Below, in pieces: positions 41,485 through 52,683 of a stretch of 64,000 nucleotides of DNA. Each line of letters starts with the position of its first letter. Position 1 is the stretch's first letter. The notes beneath the pieces were generated by a model, which worked only from the letters and a program-made list of their open reading frames with translations, was not told the DNA's origin and ran no database searches. The stretch comes from Giardia muris (Eukaryota; Fornicata; Diplomonadida; Hexamitidae), in contig CM016925.1 of NCBI GenBank assembly GCA_006247105.1, positions 372,001 through 436,000 on the forward strand. The letters are read 5' to 3'. The position numbers and the translations under genes were made by a program.

Positions 41485-44400
41485 TTTTTGGGGACGAGGC
41501 GGTTCCCCTCATTCTCCGGGACGTTGATGGCTTTGATAAGCTCAGCGGTCATCCGAGCGGGCGAGGAGAGGGGACCGGGCTCGTCGGGGCCACCCTTCGT
41601 CGCGATGCAACGCGTAACGGACTGGATGAGGCGGTCCTCGAGGTGATGGAACATCGATTCAAGGTGTGTGATGCTAATACTATCGTCGGCGGGGCCTTGG
41701 GACAAGATTGAGGAACGAGGGCTTAGTAGGAGGTCACGCTCTCGTCGTCCTTCTGCTGTTGTCACGGGTCGTGCATCCTTTTCAACAAAGGCAGCGACAA
41801 CACGTGAATAAGCCCCATCGAAAAGTTCAAGTTCCTCTCGAACTCGTGGTCCAGCATGGACCATTGTGGAGGTGAATTCGTTTCTATCAGAGTCCTCACG
41901 AAGACGTTGAAGGTCATCTGCAACCGATATGAGAATGTCTTTGGCAGTGCTGAGGCGATCAATGACGTCACTAATCGTAGAATTGAGAGACTGGCTTGGA
42001 GGAAGACGTTGGGAGTTACCCTGTGATCCCGGTGATCGCGTAGGAAAACTACTGCTTTTAGGAATGATGGGAGTAGCGGCTTTCTTCATAGGGCTCTTAC
42101 TACCACCATTTCCTTCTGAATGGAAAGAGGGGAGAGGTGGGATTTTGGGTGACCCAGTGGTACTAGTGATCCGAGGAGATGGTGTGGACGCCGCTGGAGG
42201 GCTCTGAAACATTGGGGTTGTTAAGATTGCGGCCGGAGTTGGTAACCTAGCAATGCTTTCTGCAAAGACATCGGGAACCACGCTATTGGAAGTCTTTTCA
42301 GGCCTATTGGATTCTTGTTGTATAGGTCTTGCCTCTCCTGATACCGCTTTCAAGAGATCACTATCAGACACGTCAGAGATCTCGTCTAAGAGTTGGGAAC
42401 GCATGGTAGCATTCCTTGAAAGGAGAGAGTTATGGCCTGGGGCATCATCGATTGGCACAGATACCTCATTGGCCTGAGGGTCAAGGATGATCCCTGTATC
42501 CTTAATCGTTGCACAAAGACGGGTTGCTGAGAGTAATGTGTTTGTTGATTGGGACCAATGACCACCATCGAAGAAGGTTCCTTCTCCAAGCTCAAGTAAG
42601 GGATCGCTCGTATGCATCGGTTCTGCCCCTAACCGTTGGTAGACGTCTGCTGCAATGATTGGGGTGAACGTCAAACAGGTCCTTTCTTCTTCTAATAGCA
42701 CGTTGAGAGATCCTGTGGCATCGAAGCGAAGAGAATAACCAGAGGAGAGCTGATCGAAGCGTAGAGTGTCTATATTAGCTAGACTGCAGTTCAGAAAGGC
42801 GGAATATATGGCGAGCCTTTGTTTGTGCTTGAAAAGGACCGCATAGATGAGATCTGACAACGCCTCGCCCTTGACAGGACTATCATCCTCCTGGTATAAA
42901 TACCCCGTTGTAAGAGCGTGTGGGCCCTCGGGTAGATCGGCCAAGGAGGTCGACTCGGCAAGCACCTGCCGTAGGAAGACGCGGGTGTTTATGTTATCTA
43001 TGAGGACGACGATGACTTCGCTCCGAAGCAATTGTGTGATAGGACTCACTTGATAAGTCATGCCAAGGGTAATGGCCGAACCGTTGCGTGCTAATTGTGC
43101 CCCGAACATGTCCATGAACGTCGAGGGTGCGCGGAAAATGGGCTTACAAAACGCCGAGCGGGCTGTGAAAACGATTTGATGGAGATGTCCACCATTCTCA
43201 ATGATGTAACACACCGAGGGGACGTCCGAGATAAGGATCTGGCGCGGCACACTTGGCAAGGACACAGACGAGATCTGTATGCTCGCCGAGCTAATGGGTT
43301 GTGGTGGGACAGGAACCTTACGGAGATAATAAAGCTTCTCACCAGTCGTGAAGTATACATGCACCTGCTCGTCCAATAAGGAAGCATGGATGTGCGAGAC
43401 GCCAGCCGAGCACGTGAGTGGATAAAGGAAGTGAACCACCTTGGTTGGAATGTGGTAGAAACAAATATAACTGGCCACATCTCGAGGTGGTGGCGAGTTC
43501 TGACAAACAGCCCTCACATCCTCCTTCAAGGCCATCCCGACTAGGACATGACCGGCGACGCATAGATGCCTTAGATATGGCACCTTCTCTGCAAAGCTGA
43601 TGGTATTGTTTTCAATGTCTCGAAAGCTTGCTATCAATTCTGATCCGGGACCAAGAGCATATGAATACGAAATGAGATACTTCTCAGCCATCAGTGCTGA
43701 GATGTTCTGGCGCGCCATGAGTGGCGTCGTTCCATAGAATATACTCCGCAGGGAGTAAAACTGCTGCGTTCCACGGACCTGAGTCTGGCTTGTGGAGAAG
43801 AGACACATCGTCCCATCCTCCAGGACGACACAAGAATGTTCTCGATGAGCATGGAAACATATAACGTCCAAGGAGCCGAAACGCTCGAGATGTTTGAACC
43901 CTCCAATCAACAACCGGCCACGGCTATCAAGTGTGTTACTATCGAAGACGCGGATAGCGCCTTGTGCTCCAAACATGAAGATGTGTTGACGTGAGAAGAT
44001 TGCGCCGTTGATGACTAGGGGGGTCTTACGAAGGACGTACTTGGTGAGCTTGAGGTCCTGTCTATAGAGCTGTACGATATTTCCTTCGTCGGTGATGGCA
44101 AGGACAAAACGGCCATGATGTAGGACATCGACATACCTCAAAGGAGTACCAGCGCACTTCTCTTGCAATTGCTTCGGGTCTGCATACTTCACGACCTCAT
44201 CACTATCCACTCGGCCAACCATGTTCTCGCCACAGAAATAGAAGAGCGTACTTCTCTCATTACTTTCTAGGACGGAATGGCATACCCCCTTCAAAGGGAT
44301 CTTGCGCGTGATCAATGGTGTCCCACTACAATAGTAAAGCCCCCCTTCCTTTGTTATCAAGACCAGGATGCTAGTGGTCTCATATTTCAAGACTCGAATG

Positions 44401-44795
44401 GTTGAGATCAACGCGCGAGGAAACTCCCTCTCGCAGACGTCAACCGGCGTCATAAGACAGAGACCTGACGTCTCGTCATCCGATGGGGTGATGAACGGAT
44501 GTAAAGAGCAACTAAGGAGATGGTTCTTTGAGACATCTGGGATATGGACAAGGACGAAGAGGACATCGTCATATGTGGTTAGTGCTGTGATGACATAGCT
44601 AGTGGTGAGGCCCTGTGGTATACAGAAGCCTGCCGCCTCCAACCGTGGCTTAGCATCGGTCGAGCAATATCGATGGACGGAGATGTACCCGCTCGCCACC
44701 GCAAGAAGAAGGGAGAACCGGTCTCCGTCGTAGAACGCGATGGCATGCCGATCCATTCGCCCACGAGTGATTCGGATGGGGTGTGGCTCAGGCAT
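41481..44795 (-). CDS. large protein, probably beta-propeller N-terminus, function unknown
   Basis: The protein has 1104 residues. The first about 700 consist of short beta strands with repeated LLxVASGYISVH, VLFVLVHIP, FVLAITDEGNIVQLY, IFMFGAQGAIRVFD-like phrases, the look of one or two diverged beta-propellers without clear WD dipeptides. Residues about 780-960 are Ser/Pro-rich and probably disordered (PPAASTPSPRITSTTGSPKI). A helical stretch follows (SLNSTISDVIDRLSTAKDILIS, then VADDLQRLREDSDRN) and a final helix (SITHLESMFHHLEDRLIQSV). Propeller plus helix is common among coat, tethering and ciliary scaffold proteins, but no family can be named. The ATG at 44795 follows GGAAAAA. Confidence 0.7.
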   Translation of the reverse strand: MPEPHPIRITRGRMDRHAIAFYDGDRFSLLLAVASGYISVHRYCSTDAKPRLEAAGFCIPQGLTTSYVITALTTYDDVLFVLVHIPDVSKNHLLSCSLHPFITPSDDETSGLCLMTPVDVCEREFPRALISTIRVLKYETTSILVLITKEGGLYYCSGTPLITRKIPLKGVCHSVLESNERSTLFYFCGENMVGRVDSDEVVKYADPKQLQEKCAGTPLRYVDVLHHGRFVLAITDEGNIVQLYRQDLKLTKYVLRKTPLVINGAIFSRQHIFMFGAQGAIRVFDSNTLDSRGRLLIGGFKHLERFGSLDVICFHAHREHSCVVLEDGTMCLFSTSQTQVRGTQQFYSLRSIFYGTTPLMARQNISALMAEKYLISYSYALGPGSELIASFRDIENNTISFAEKVPYLRHLCVAGHVLVGMALKEDVRAVCQNSPPPRDVASYICFYHIPTKVVHFLYPLTCSAGVSHIHASLLDEQVHVYFTTGEKLYYLRKVPVPPQPISSASIQISSVSLPSVPRQILISDVPSVCYIIENGGHLHQIVFTARSAFCKPIFRAPSTFMDMFGAQLARNGSAITLGMTYQVSPITQLLRSEVIVVLIDNINTRVFLRQVLAESTSLADLPEGPHALTTGYLYQEDDSPVKGEALSDLIYAVLFKHKQRLAIYSAFLNCSLANIDTLRFDQLSSGYSLRFDATGSLNVLLEEERTCLTFTPIIAADVYQRLGAEPMHTSDPLLELGEGTFFDGGHWSQSTNTLLSATRLCATIKDTGIILDPQANEVSVPIDDAPGHNSLLSRNATMRSQLLDEISDVSDSDLLKAVSGEARPIQQESNRPEKTSNSVVPDVFAESIARLPTPAAILTTPMFQSPPAASTPSPRITSTTGSPKIPPLPSFHSEGNGGSKSPMKKAATPIIPKSSSFPTRSPGSQGNSQRLPPSQSLNSTISDVIDRLSTAKDILISVADDLQRLREDSDRNEFTSTMVHAGPRVREELELFDGAYSRVVAAFVEKDARPVTTAEGRRERDLLLSPRSSILSQGPADDSISITHLESMFHHLEDRLIQSVTRCIATKGGPDEPGPLSSPARMTAELIKAINVPENEGNRLVPKK

Positions 44796-44949
44796 TTTTT
44801 CCTCTCGCCTAGAGAGGTATGAGGGAGAGAGAGAGGGAGAGAGGAGTATGACTACTATTCATTGAAGGTGAGGTTTGAGAGGATAAGATGAACAATGGAG
44901 GATCTTAGAGCTTTAAGGGTGCACGTTTCACTTCAGAGGGGAAGACAAA
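44796..44949. repeat. divergent spacer with a GA-rich simple repeat
   Basis: This 154-base gap lies between two divergent genes. Positions about 44818-44847 are a purine-only GA repeat (GAGGGAGAGAGAGAGGGAGA and on). Away from it I see no RNA gene and no short coding frame. It may be part of the promoter region or simple-sequence drift. Confidence 0.6.
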
Positions 44950-45447
44950 ATGAATCGAGTGTTGCTTCAACATTTGCTTATGGGGTACTATGTCCATCTA
45001 CTTGATAACACAGACGCCGAGGACACTAGGAAGGTGCAAGCCTTCCGGCTGGGTTTCTCGGTCGGTACTGGGTATATGCAACTACAACAAGTACCATCTC
45101 CATTAACCTCAAAGGACTTTGAGGACTTAATCCTCTACCTTTGGGAGCAACTCCTCGGGGTTGAGAATAGAGAGGCTTTAGGTGCGTATACGGTCGATAC
45201 CGTCTCATCCGATGCCGAATCCACAGTCCTCGTTCCCACCTTCACTTTGATATATGAGAACGCTTCTTTAGCTTCATGTTTATCTTCAATAACTAAGACT
45301 TCGGATCCATTGGTCGAGTTCCATGCATCCTTTTTAGAGGGGTACTTGGCGGGAGCCTTTGATAGTCTGGCCTGTCTATGCGATATACAATGTGTCCATA
45401 CTGGTGATGCACGTCTCATCATTCGGGTCATAGTGACCCGAAGATAG
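44950..45447 (+). CDS. TRAPP subunit-like protein (Bet3 fold), tentative
   Basis: The protein has 165 residues, the size of Bet3-family subunits of the TRAPP tethering complex (Bet3, Trs31, Trs33). The early RKVQAFRLGFSVGTGYMQ corresponds to the helix with L-x-x-x-G-x-x-x-G in the family. DFEDLILYLWEQLLG fits the next helix. The end, FLEGYLAGAFDSLACLCDIQC followed by a beta strand (ARLIIRVIVT), matches the closing F-x-x-G-x-x-x-G-A and strand of Bet3-type folds. TRAPP acts as exchange factor and tether in ER-Golgi traffic. Identity is low, so this is a fold-level call. The start follows GAAGACAAA. The HAD gene begins 8 bases after its stop. Confidence 0.5.
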   Translation: MNRVLLQHLLMGYYVHLLDNTDAEDTRKVQAFRLGFSVGTGYMQLQQVPSPLTSKDFEDLILYLWEQLLGVENREALGAYTVDTVSSDAESTVLVPTFTLIYENASLASCLSSITKTSDPLVEFHASFLEGYLAGAFDSLACLCDIQCVHTGDARLIIRVIVTRR

Positions 45448-45455
45448 AAATCAAA

Positions 45456-46726
<1,271 letters not shown>

Positions 46727-47023
46727 CCATTATGGCTTTTGGATAGTGAACTGTTCATTACATTGAGTGTCGCGTATCTCGAGCCTTAGTACCGGCTCAA
46801 GGTCTACTGTTGGAACACTTGAACAGCTGTAGAGGGGTTTCCTGCAATATCAGGCGTATATGATTTAGAACTCAAAGAATGCATCACTTGTTCCCTCCAC
46901 GCAAAAGGGGACAAATATTGTTTACCGAGTATGAGGAACATACAGAACCACCGTAGCCCTGTTGCGTGCCCTTTCATTGTGTCAGAAAAGATGTTTGTTA
47001 CTATACCCTCTCCCTAGAAAATA
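46727..47023. other. non-coding spacer
   Basis: This 297-base gap between ARF and an ankyrin-RING gene holds a small hairpin (GAGCC-loop-GGCTC near 46778-46795). Just before 47024 is an A/T-rich lead (CCTAGAAAATA) that is the likely initiator of the next gene. I see no tRNA, no known RNA motif and no credible short reading frame. Confidence 0.5.
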
Positions 47024-48859
47024 ATGGAGACCAAGTTAATCACCGCTGCAAAGAAAGGTGATCCTAGTGAGATCCAGAAGCATCTCGATGATGGGTTGAG
47101 ACGAGATCGGTCAGGGATGACCGCGTTGATGTGGGCTGCGATGAAAGGGCATTCCGATTGCGTTAGGATTCTTGTTGATCTCGAAGTTGGATTACAAGAA
47201 CAGAATGGTCAAACAGCCCTTCAGTTTGCAGCTAGTAACGGCCATACATCAAGCGTGGCCATCTTATTGCCTGGAGAGGCGGGGATGCGACGGAATAATG
47301 GAGAAACTGCATTGATGTTGGCGGCACAAGGTGGCCATACCAAATGTGTATCTTTACTGTATGAGTACGAGGTAGGGATGCAAGACGAAAAGGGTTGGAC
47401 GGCTCTAATGCATACGGTACATTGGGGGTTTCTTAGTTGTGCTCAGATCTTATTATCAGAGGTTGGAATGATATCTACATTTGAACAGAATAATGAGACT
47501 AGTCTGACTGCTTTACTACTTGCAAAGGGAAAAGGACATCAGAGATTGATTAAACTACTTCGACCTTATGAACAAGGCTTGATTGGACGACCAGCATGTA
47601 TTTCTGACTCTCTAATTAGCTCCCAACACCCTTTAGAAGGGAGTGTTAAACAGGACCTTAATACTAAGACTACTGGAACAATACGTTTATCTTCGCCAAA
47701 AGAACCGTGGCCTTTGCTTCTTGCTGCGATTATCGGCGACATAAAGCAAGCCAAAAGAAACCTGAATGATATTGGGATGCAAACCCAACGTGGGGAAACG
47801 GCCTTGATGTATGCTGCAGCACATGGCCACCTTGATGTCGTCAAGCTTCTTCTTACGAGGGAACAAGGGATGCAAGATGTAACTGGCCGTACGGCACTAT
47901 GTTATGCAATCGCAAACGATAATCTTAAGTGTGCTCAATGCTTATTAGGTGAAGCGGACATTCGTGATACTCAAGGGTATGGTCCTTTTGATATCTGTGC
48001 CTCTGAGCATATCGTATTGGTCAAAACCCTTCTTCAGGACTTAGATAAGCGTCCAGCCGTTGAAGTGGCTTTAGATCATGGCTATAATATGTGCGTTGTG
48101 GCCCTCGTAGCACATACGTTCAACCTACGAGTGCCAGTCGGTTGTACTCTTCTCATGGTTGGTGTATTAACACACCAGATGAATCTAATCGAAAAGAATC
48201 TTATTCAGAAGAGAGTACAAGATTCTCGAGGTTGGACCGCTTGTATGTACGCCGCATTAGTCAACAACCTCGAAGCGTTGCGTATTCTTCTTCCAGATGA
48301 GTTGGGGCTCATCAATAACGATGGAAATACGGCCTTGCTCATCTCTTTAGAATCACATAACTTTGATTGTGCATACCTCCTAGTAGATGAAGTCTTCGCG
48401 CATGATGCGTCTGGCATTAGTCAATATGATCGGATTCGGGCCTTAGCTCAACTGGATCGTTATCTTGAACTCCAGAATAACCTCCTATCATATCTTGAAG
48501 CGCTTCATTGTATCGCAACGACACAGCTATGTTTCTTGACACGTGAGTACTTACTCACTCGCCTTCATGCCTTACTCGACACCGACACAGACCCTTCACT
48601 TAATGATGCAATATGGGGGACCCTTCTTGGTGAGGATGAAGCCATAACAATACTGAACGACATCATGGTTAAACTCGAAGAAGAGGAGGACCATGAGGAG
48701 TCTTGCGTTGTCTGTCTTTCAACACCCCCGGAGGTCATCTTCCTCCAATGTCACCACTTCGTCGTTTGCCAGAATTGTGCAGACCAGCTTGATCCCTGGT
48801 GTCCCATCTGCCAAGCAGTTATCCTTGGGGCTCTCATTCCGATATGCCCCAGCCCATAG
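47024..48859 (+). CDS. ankyrin-repeat protein with C-terminal RING finger
   Basis: The protein has 611 residues. About a dozen ankyrin repeats of the style GxTALMYAAxxGHxxCVxxLLxxExGxxD cover residues 5-470. Some are diverged, with linkers near 185-235. A C3HC4-type RING finger lies at about 565-600 (CVVCLSTPPEVIFLQCHHFV, then CQNC and CPIC). The combination predicts an E3 ubiquitin ligase with an ankyrin substrate-binding arm. The TALMYAA repeat style is that of the Giardia protein 21.1 family. It is convergent with the next Ank-RING gene, 53 bases away. Target unknown. Confidence 0.9.
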   Translation: METKLITAAKKGDPSEIQKHLDDGLRRDRSGMTALMWAAMKGHSDCVRILVDLEVGLQEQNGQTALQFAASNGHTSSVAILLPGEAGMRRNNGETALMLAAQGGHTKCVSLLYEYEVGMQDEKGWTALMHTVHWGFLSCAQILLSEVGMISTFEQNNETSLTALLLAKGKGHQRLIKLLRPYEQGLIGRPACISDSLISSQHPLEGSVKQDLNTKTTGTIRLSSPKEPWPLLLAAIIGDIKQAKRNLNDIGMQTQRGETALMYAAAHGHLDVVKLLLTREQGMQDVTGRTALCYAIANDNLKCAQCLLGEADIRDTQGYGPFDICASEHIVLVKTLLQDLDKRPAVEVALDHGYNMCVVALVAHTFNLRVPVGCTLLMVGVLTHQMNLIEKNLIQKRVQDSRGWTACMYAALVNNLEALRILLPDELGLINNDGNTALLISLESHNFDCAYLLVDEVFAHDASGISQYDRIRALAQLDRYLELQNNLLSYLEALHCIATTQLCFLTREYLLTRLHALLDTDTDPSLNDAIWGTLLGEDEAITILNDIMVKLEEEEDHEESCVVCLSTPPEVIFLQCHHFVVCQNCADQLDPWCPICQAVILGALIPICPSP

Positions 48860-48912
48860 CTTGAGATGCTTAAGAATCTTCGAGGGCCGGCTCAGCTTGA
48901 TTCGGCTCAATT

Positions 48913-49578
48913 CTATGCAAATACTCTTTCTATCCTTTTGGCTTTTTGACGACAAATGGGACAATCCATATTAAGCATGGGAGCGCAGACATCGCACACA
49001 CAGAGGTGATTGCACGGTGCGAACATCATATTCTTTTCTCGTTCCAAGCAGATACTGCACATATTGTTCTCGGGCTCAGGTCTAGCTCTATGGTTGGGAG
49101 CCATGCCATATACCTCCCCGAGAAACACGAGGAGCGTGTTATTGGGTATTCTACGCGCAGGAAACTTGGCATAATGAAAAGCGTTATTTCCATTCTCGTC
49201 GAGAATGTCCTTTTCCAATGGCAGCAAGTATTCCACGGCATCGATATGGACCCATTGTGCAGCAAGCATCAAGGCGGTAGCACCTTTAGGACATTCAGTC
49301 GTTTGCCTTAGGGTTTGAAGACCAGCTTCGTTGGCTAAGAGTTGCATGCATTCCAGACGTCCATGACGCGAAGCCCACATGAGTGCGGTCATACCAGTAT
49401 CGTCTCGCATATTTTCTTCATGACGGCGCAAGACTTCGACACATTCCGGATGGCCATGCCCGGCTGCGAACATCAAAGCAGTACGACCGACATTATCTCT
49501 CCTTTTCGCATCCTGAAGGTTACTTCTGACGAGGGCGACATCCCCATTCTTTGCCGCGAGCATTAGAGGGGTCAACAT
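48913..49578 (-). CDS. short ankyrin-repeat protein with C-terminal RING finger
   Basis: The protein has 221 residues. Four ankyrin repeats (residues 1-135: LTPLMLAAKNGDVALVRSNL, GRTALMFAAGHGHPECVEVL, GMTALMWASRHGRLECMQLL, GATALMLAAQWVHIDAVEYL) are followed by a linker and a C3HC4 RING at C174-C209 (CSIC..CNHLCVC..C..CPIC). It is a compact version of its two Ank-RING neighbours. The ATG at 49578 follows AAGAATAAAA. A ubiquitin ligase role is inferred from the RING, with no evidence for the substrate. Confidence 0.9.
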   Translation of the reverse strand: MLTPLMLAAKNGDVALVRSNLQDAKRRDNVGRTALMFAAGHGHPECVEVLRRHEENMRDDTGMTALMWASRHGRLECMQLLANEAGLQTLRQTTECPKGATALMLAAQWVHIDAVEYLLPLEKDILDENGNNAFHYAKFPARRIPNNTLLVFLGEVYGMAPNHRARPEPENNMCSICLEREKNMMFAPCNHLCVCDVCAPMLNMDCPICRQKAKRIERVFA

Positions 49579-49760
49579 TTTTATTCTTGTTTAATCATTT
49601 CACTTTGCAGCATTGTTTGACTCATGGCGACACCCTCAATAGGGAGGGGTTGTTTCTTACTGTAGTATGTGCCTCTCTTACTCTCTCATCTTAGTCCTTA
49701 CTATTTTCCTCAATACTGAGCTAGATACACCCTAATGATGGGTCCAGTATTCAAGGCGCT

Positions 49761-52514
49761 TTACAACGGAGAAAGTACAGTCGTGCTTGTAACACTGCAG
49801 CGACAATACGGGCAGATTGAGGTGAGCCGTCCCGCGCAGATATCACAGGCGATTAGGTGTCGACACGGCAGAAGGACTGTATTGACCTGTTTGGCAAAGC
49901 AGATGATACATGCTTCATGTTCTTGCCATTTCTCCTCAAGGTTTTCGAGGAAGTCGTCCAAGCCTTGAATCGATCCCGGTTCTCCTAGCACTACGGCCGA
50001 TATCACATCGAGAAGCATGAGATCACCGCTTGGAAGCGCCCGAAACCGAGAAAGTAATCGTTCTCGTGAAAGCTCTTTCAAACGGCAAACGATGTGTCTA
50101 CGAAGGGTATTCTGAAGTAAAGGACGTAGCTCCATATAGCAGGCTTGAAGGCCAGGATGACACACGGAACTATAAATACCATCGAAAGCTTCAGGTTTCC
50201 GATCTGCTAAGTCCATGATCCGTTCGAGTTGTGAACGGCCCTGTTCATCATGTACAATCACCTCGTCTATTAGGAGCCGCGCATTTGCCATGTTGTTGCA
50301 TCTGAGTGCCCAGATAAGGGCCGTATCTCCCAAAGCGTCTTGTATTCCCAATTCCTTCTTTCTTAATTGATAGAGAAGCTCGGATGAGTCGATAAGAGCA
50401 GCAAGCATAAGAGCCGATGTCCCAGAAGGAAACCCATGAGCTCTACATGTTGATACTCTTCCCGCCTCATTAAGAAGCAACCATGCGCCCTCAATGTTGT
50501 TACAATGCAAGGCATTCATCAAGGCCGTCCAGCCATAGATATCGGAAAGACCCTCCTCCTTGGCTCGGAGATTCTTAATCAAGGATGGGCATTGAAGACC
50601 ACGAGACATGGCAATCATTAGTGCTGTCGTCCTAAGAGGAAACCCATATCCATAGACTGATGACCCAATACCGGCCTCTTCTAGAAGGAGTTCTGCACAA
50701 CTTTCCTGGCCCGCCTCAAGCGCGTACATGAGTGCACTCCAACCACGGTTATCAACTGCACCCTTCCATGGCGAAAGGATGGATACCAGGGATTCGTTTC
50801 CTGCTGCTGCAGCATACATCAAAGCTGTTCTTCCTTTCAAATCACGCATCTCTATTTGATATAAACAATGTCTGGCACGATAGGGACAACCAGCGGCAAC
50901 CGAGGCGATCAAATCTGAGGTATTTGCTGGGAGGTCATAAACCTTCTTGAAGACAGTCCAGGCGGAAGTATCACTTATCTCAGGAGCCGTGAAGAAGAGG
51001 TGTTCCTTTCCTTCTGCATGCAATTGCTCGAACAATACTCGAATAATATTTGGTCGTAGTGATGCAAGAGCTTCAAATACTGTTTCTCCATTTGGATCTG
51101 GAACCAAAGCCTCATCGAGAAGGAGCTTTGCACATGCTTCATTGTTGTTAATCATGGCAAAGTAAAGTGCGGTATGACCAGAATTATCTAGAAACCCCTT
51201 CTCCTGATCAAGAAGGAGTGGAATGACATCAGCCATGTTATGCACAGCTGCCTGCATTAAAGCAGTACGTCCATAAGCATCTTGGTGTCCGGCTTGATGC
51301 AGAAGTAGCTTGACGATCTCACAATGGCCATGTGTTGCAGCCTGGATCAAGGCCGTTTGACCCAGTTTATTTCTCAGGTCATCCTCTTTAACCATTAATG
51401 CTTCAACGCAATGAAGTGCTCCAACTGCTGCCGCGATGTGAAGGGCTGTCGTCCCTATGGGAAACAGGTATTGATCAAGAGTTGTTTGCATCCTCGCCTC
51501 AGCAAGTAATAGTTCTACACATTCCTTATGCTTTGCCTCAGAGGCACGCATAAGTGCCGTCCATCCTTCATCATCTCGTCTACCAGAATAAGTACTGAAT
51601 CGGCGTAGAGCATCTAGATCTCCTGCCCGTGCTGCAATATGAAGCATTGTCATGGATATATTACTATCCTCATACTCACAGGCCAGCTCTAGGGCTATTT
51701 CGTACCGCCCATGCTCTATGGCTAGCTCGAGTGCTGTCCTTCCATCATCGTCTCGAAGCCCTAGCTCGAAGTCCCGAAGGAGTGTTACTATTCCTAAGTG
51801 TCCATACCTCACCGCATACATCAATGCTGTTTGTCCAGATACATACCGTCGCCCAGCCTCATCCAGATGGTCTTTTGCCATCTGCGTATCACATGTAATG
51901 GCCGCAGTGATGAGAGATGGAAATAGCTCATTAGGAGGCAAACTACGCTCGATACAATCAAGATCTTCCGCCTCTAGAAGTGAAATGATATGAGAGTTCC
52001 CACCGTTCTGTGCATACCACAACGCTGAACGCCCAGCAACGTCTCGAAGACCACGTTCAAATGGGAGAAGAAGAACAATGATCGGTATACATTCTGCTTT
52101 GACTGCAAGCATAAGGGCAGTGGTTCCTGGTAAGTGACCATCCCACTCCTTCTTTGCTGTATTTCCGGCCTCGGGAAGCAAAAGGTATGCACAATCCGAA
52201 TGACCTCTCCAGGCCGCCCACATTAATGCGGTCCAGCCATTGTTATCAACAAGAGACATCTCTACTGGTAAAAGAAGAGGCAGTGGACGTGGTTCACCAA
52301 TAATGGCAGCAAGGATAAGGGCAGTATTCCCCGAGGTATCACGTAATCCTGCCTCATGCTCAAGGAGTATTGGGATTGCCTCGAGAAAGGCCTCTCGAGA
52401 GGCATACATCAGTGCAGTTAGCCCGTCGTTGTCGTGGAGGCCGACGAGAGAAAGGTGGGTATGGACAGTGGATAGGTTTCGCTTTTCAATGGCTCTCATC
52501 AACTCCGTCAACAT
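49761..52514 (-). CDS. long ankyrin-repeat protein with C-terminal RING finger
   Basis: The protein has 917 residues from the ATG at 52514 (MLTELMRAIEKRNL), preceded by GTAGGAGAA. An in-frame ATG at 52655 would add 47 hydrophobic, Cys-containing residues unlike the rest, and is less likely. About 20 ankyrin repeats of TALMYA type follow, in blocks separated by repeat-like but diverged stretches. The last 50 residues hold a C3HC4 RING (CIICFAKQVNTVLLPCRHLI, CDIC, CPYC). It is the largest of three neighbouring Ank-RING genes. The shared architecture implies local duplication. An E3 ligase role is inference. Confidence 0.87.
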   Translation of the reverse strand: MLTELMRAIEKRNLSTVHTHLSLVGLHDNDGLTALMYASREAFLEAIPILLEHEAGLRDTSGNTALILAAIIGEPRPLPLLLPVEMSLVDNNGWTALMWAAWRGHSDCAYLLLPEAGNTAKKEWDGHLPGTTALMLAVKAECIPIIVLLLPFERGLRDVAGRSALWYAQNGGNSHIISLLEAEDLDCIERSLPPNELFPSLITAAITCDTQMAKDHLDEAGRRYVSGQTALMYAVRYGHLGIVTLLRDFELGLRDDDGRTALELAIEHGRYEIALELACEYEDSNISMTMLHIAARAGDLDALRRFSTYSGRRDDEGWTALMRASEAKHKECVELLLAEARMQTTLDQYLFPIGTTALHIAAAVGALHCVEALMVKEDDLRNKLGQTALIQAATHGHCEIVKLLLHQAGHQDAYGRTALMQAAVHNMADVIPLLLDQEKGFLDNSGHTALYFAMINNNEACAKLLLDEALVPDPNGETVFEALASLRPNIIRVLFEQLHAEGKEHLFFTAPEISDTSAWTVFKKVYDLPANTSDLIASVAAGCPYRARHCLYQIEMRDLKGRTALMYAAAAGNESLVSILSPWKGAVDNRGWSALMYALEAGQESCAELLLEEAGIGSSVYGYGFPLRTTALMIAMSRGLQCPSLIKNLRAKEEGLSDIYGWTALMNALHCNNIEGAWLLLNEAGRVSTCRAHGFPSGTSALMLAALIDSSELLYQLRKKELGIQDALGDTALIWALRCNNMANARLLIDEVIVHDEQGRSQLERIMDLADRKPEAFDGIYSSVCHPGLQACYMELRPLLQNTLRRHIVCRLKELSRERLLSRFRALPSGDLMLLDVISAVVLGEPGSIQGLDDFLENLEEKWQEHEACIICFAKQVNTVLLPCRHLIACDICAGRLTSICPYCRCSVTSTTVLSPL

Positions 52515-52683
52515 TTCTCCTACAGAATCTTTAGTCCCTCCGAGAGATTGTTCACACTGGAAAAGAGATATGATTGACACGAGAAAACCATATCCTGATA
52601 CGCTTTGGCCCAAGATACGACACGATATGATATAGAAAGAGGTCTGCATACCCATTCATCATCCATTTGTACTAAGACTATTG

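Noticed and set aside
49579..49760. Spacer checked for tRNA, snoRNA or short coding genes
   Set aside because: No cloverleaf, no box pairs and no recognisable peptide. It looks like ordinary spacer with an A-rich initiator near 49579.
52515..52655. Hydrophobic 47-residue N-terminal extension of the long Ank-RING protein as a membrane anchor
   Set aside because: The segment lies in what should be the promoter region, and the following Met (52514) starts directly before the first ankyrin helix. A membrane anchor is not supported without a transcript start.
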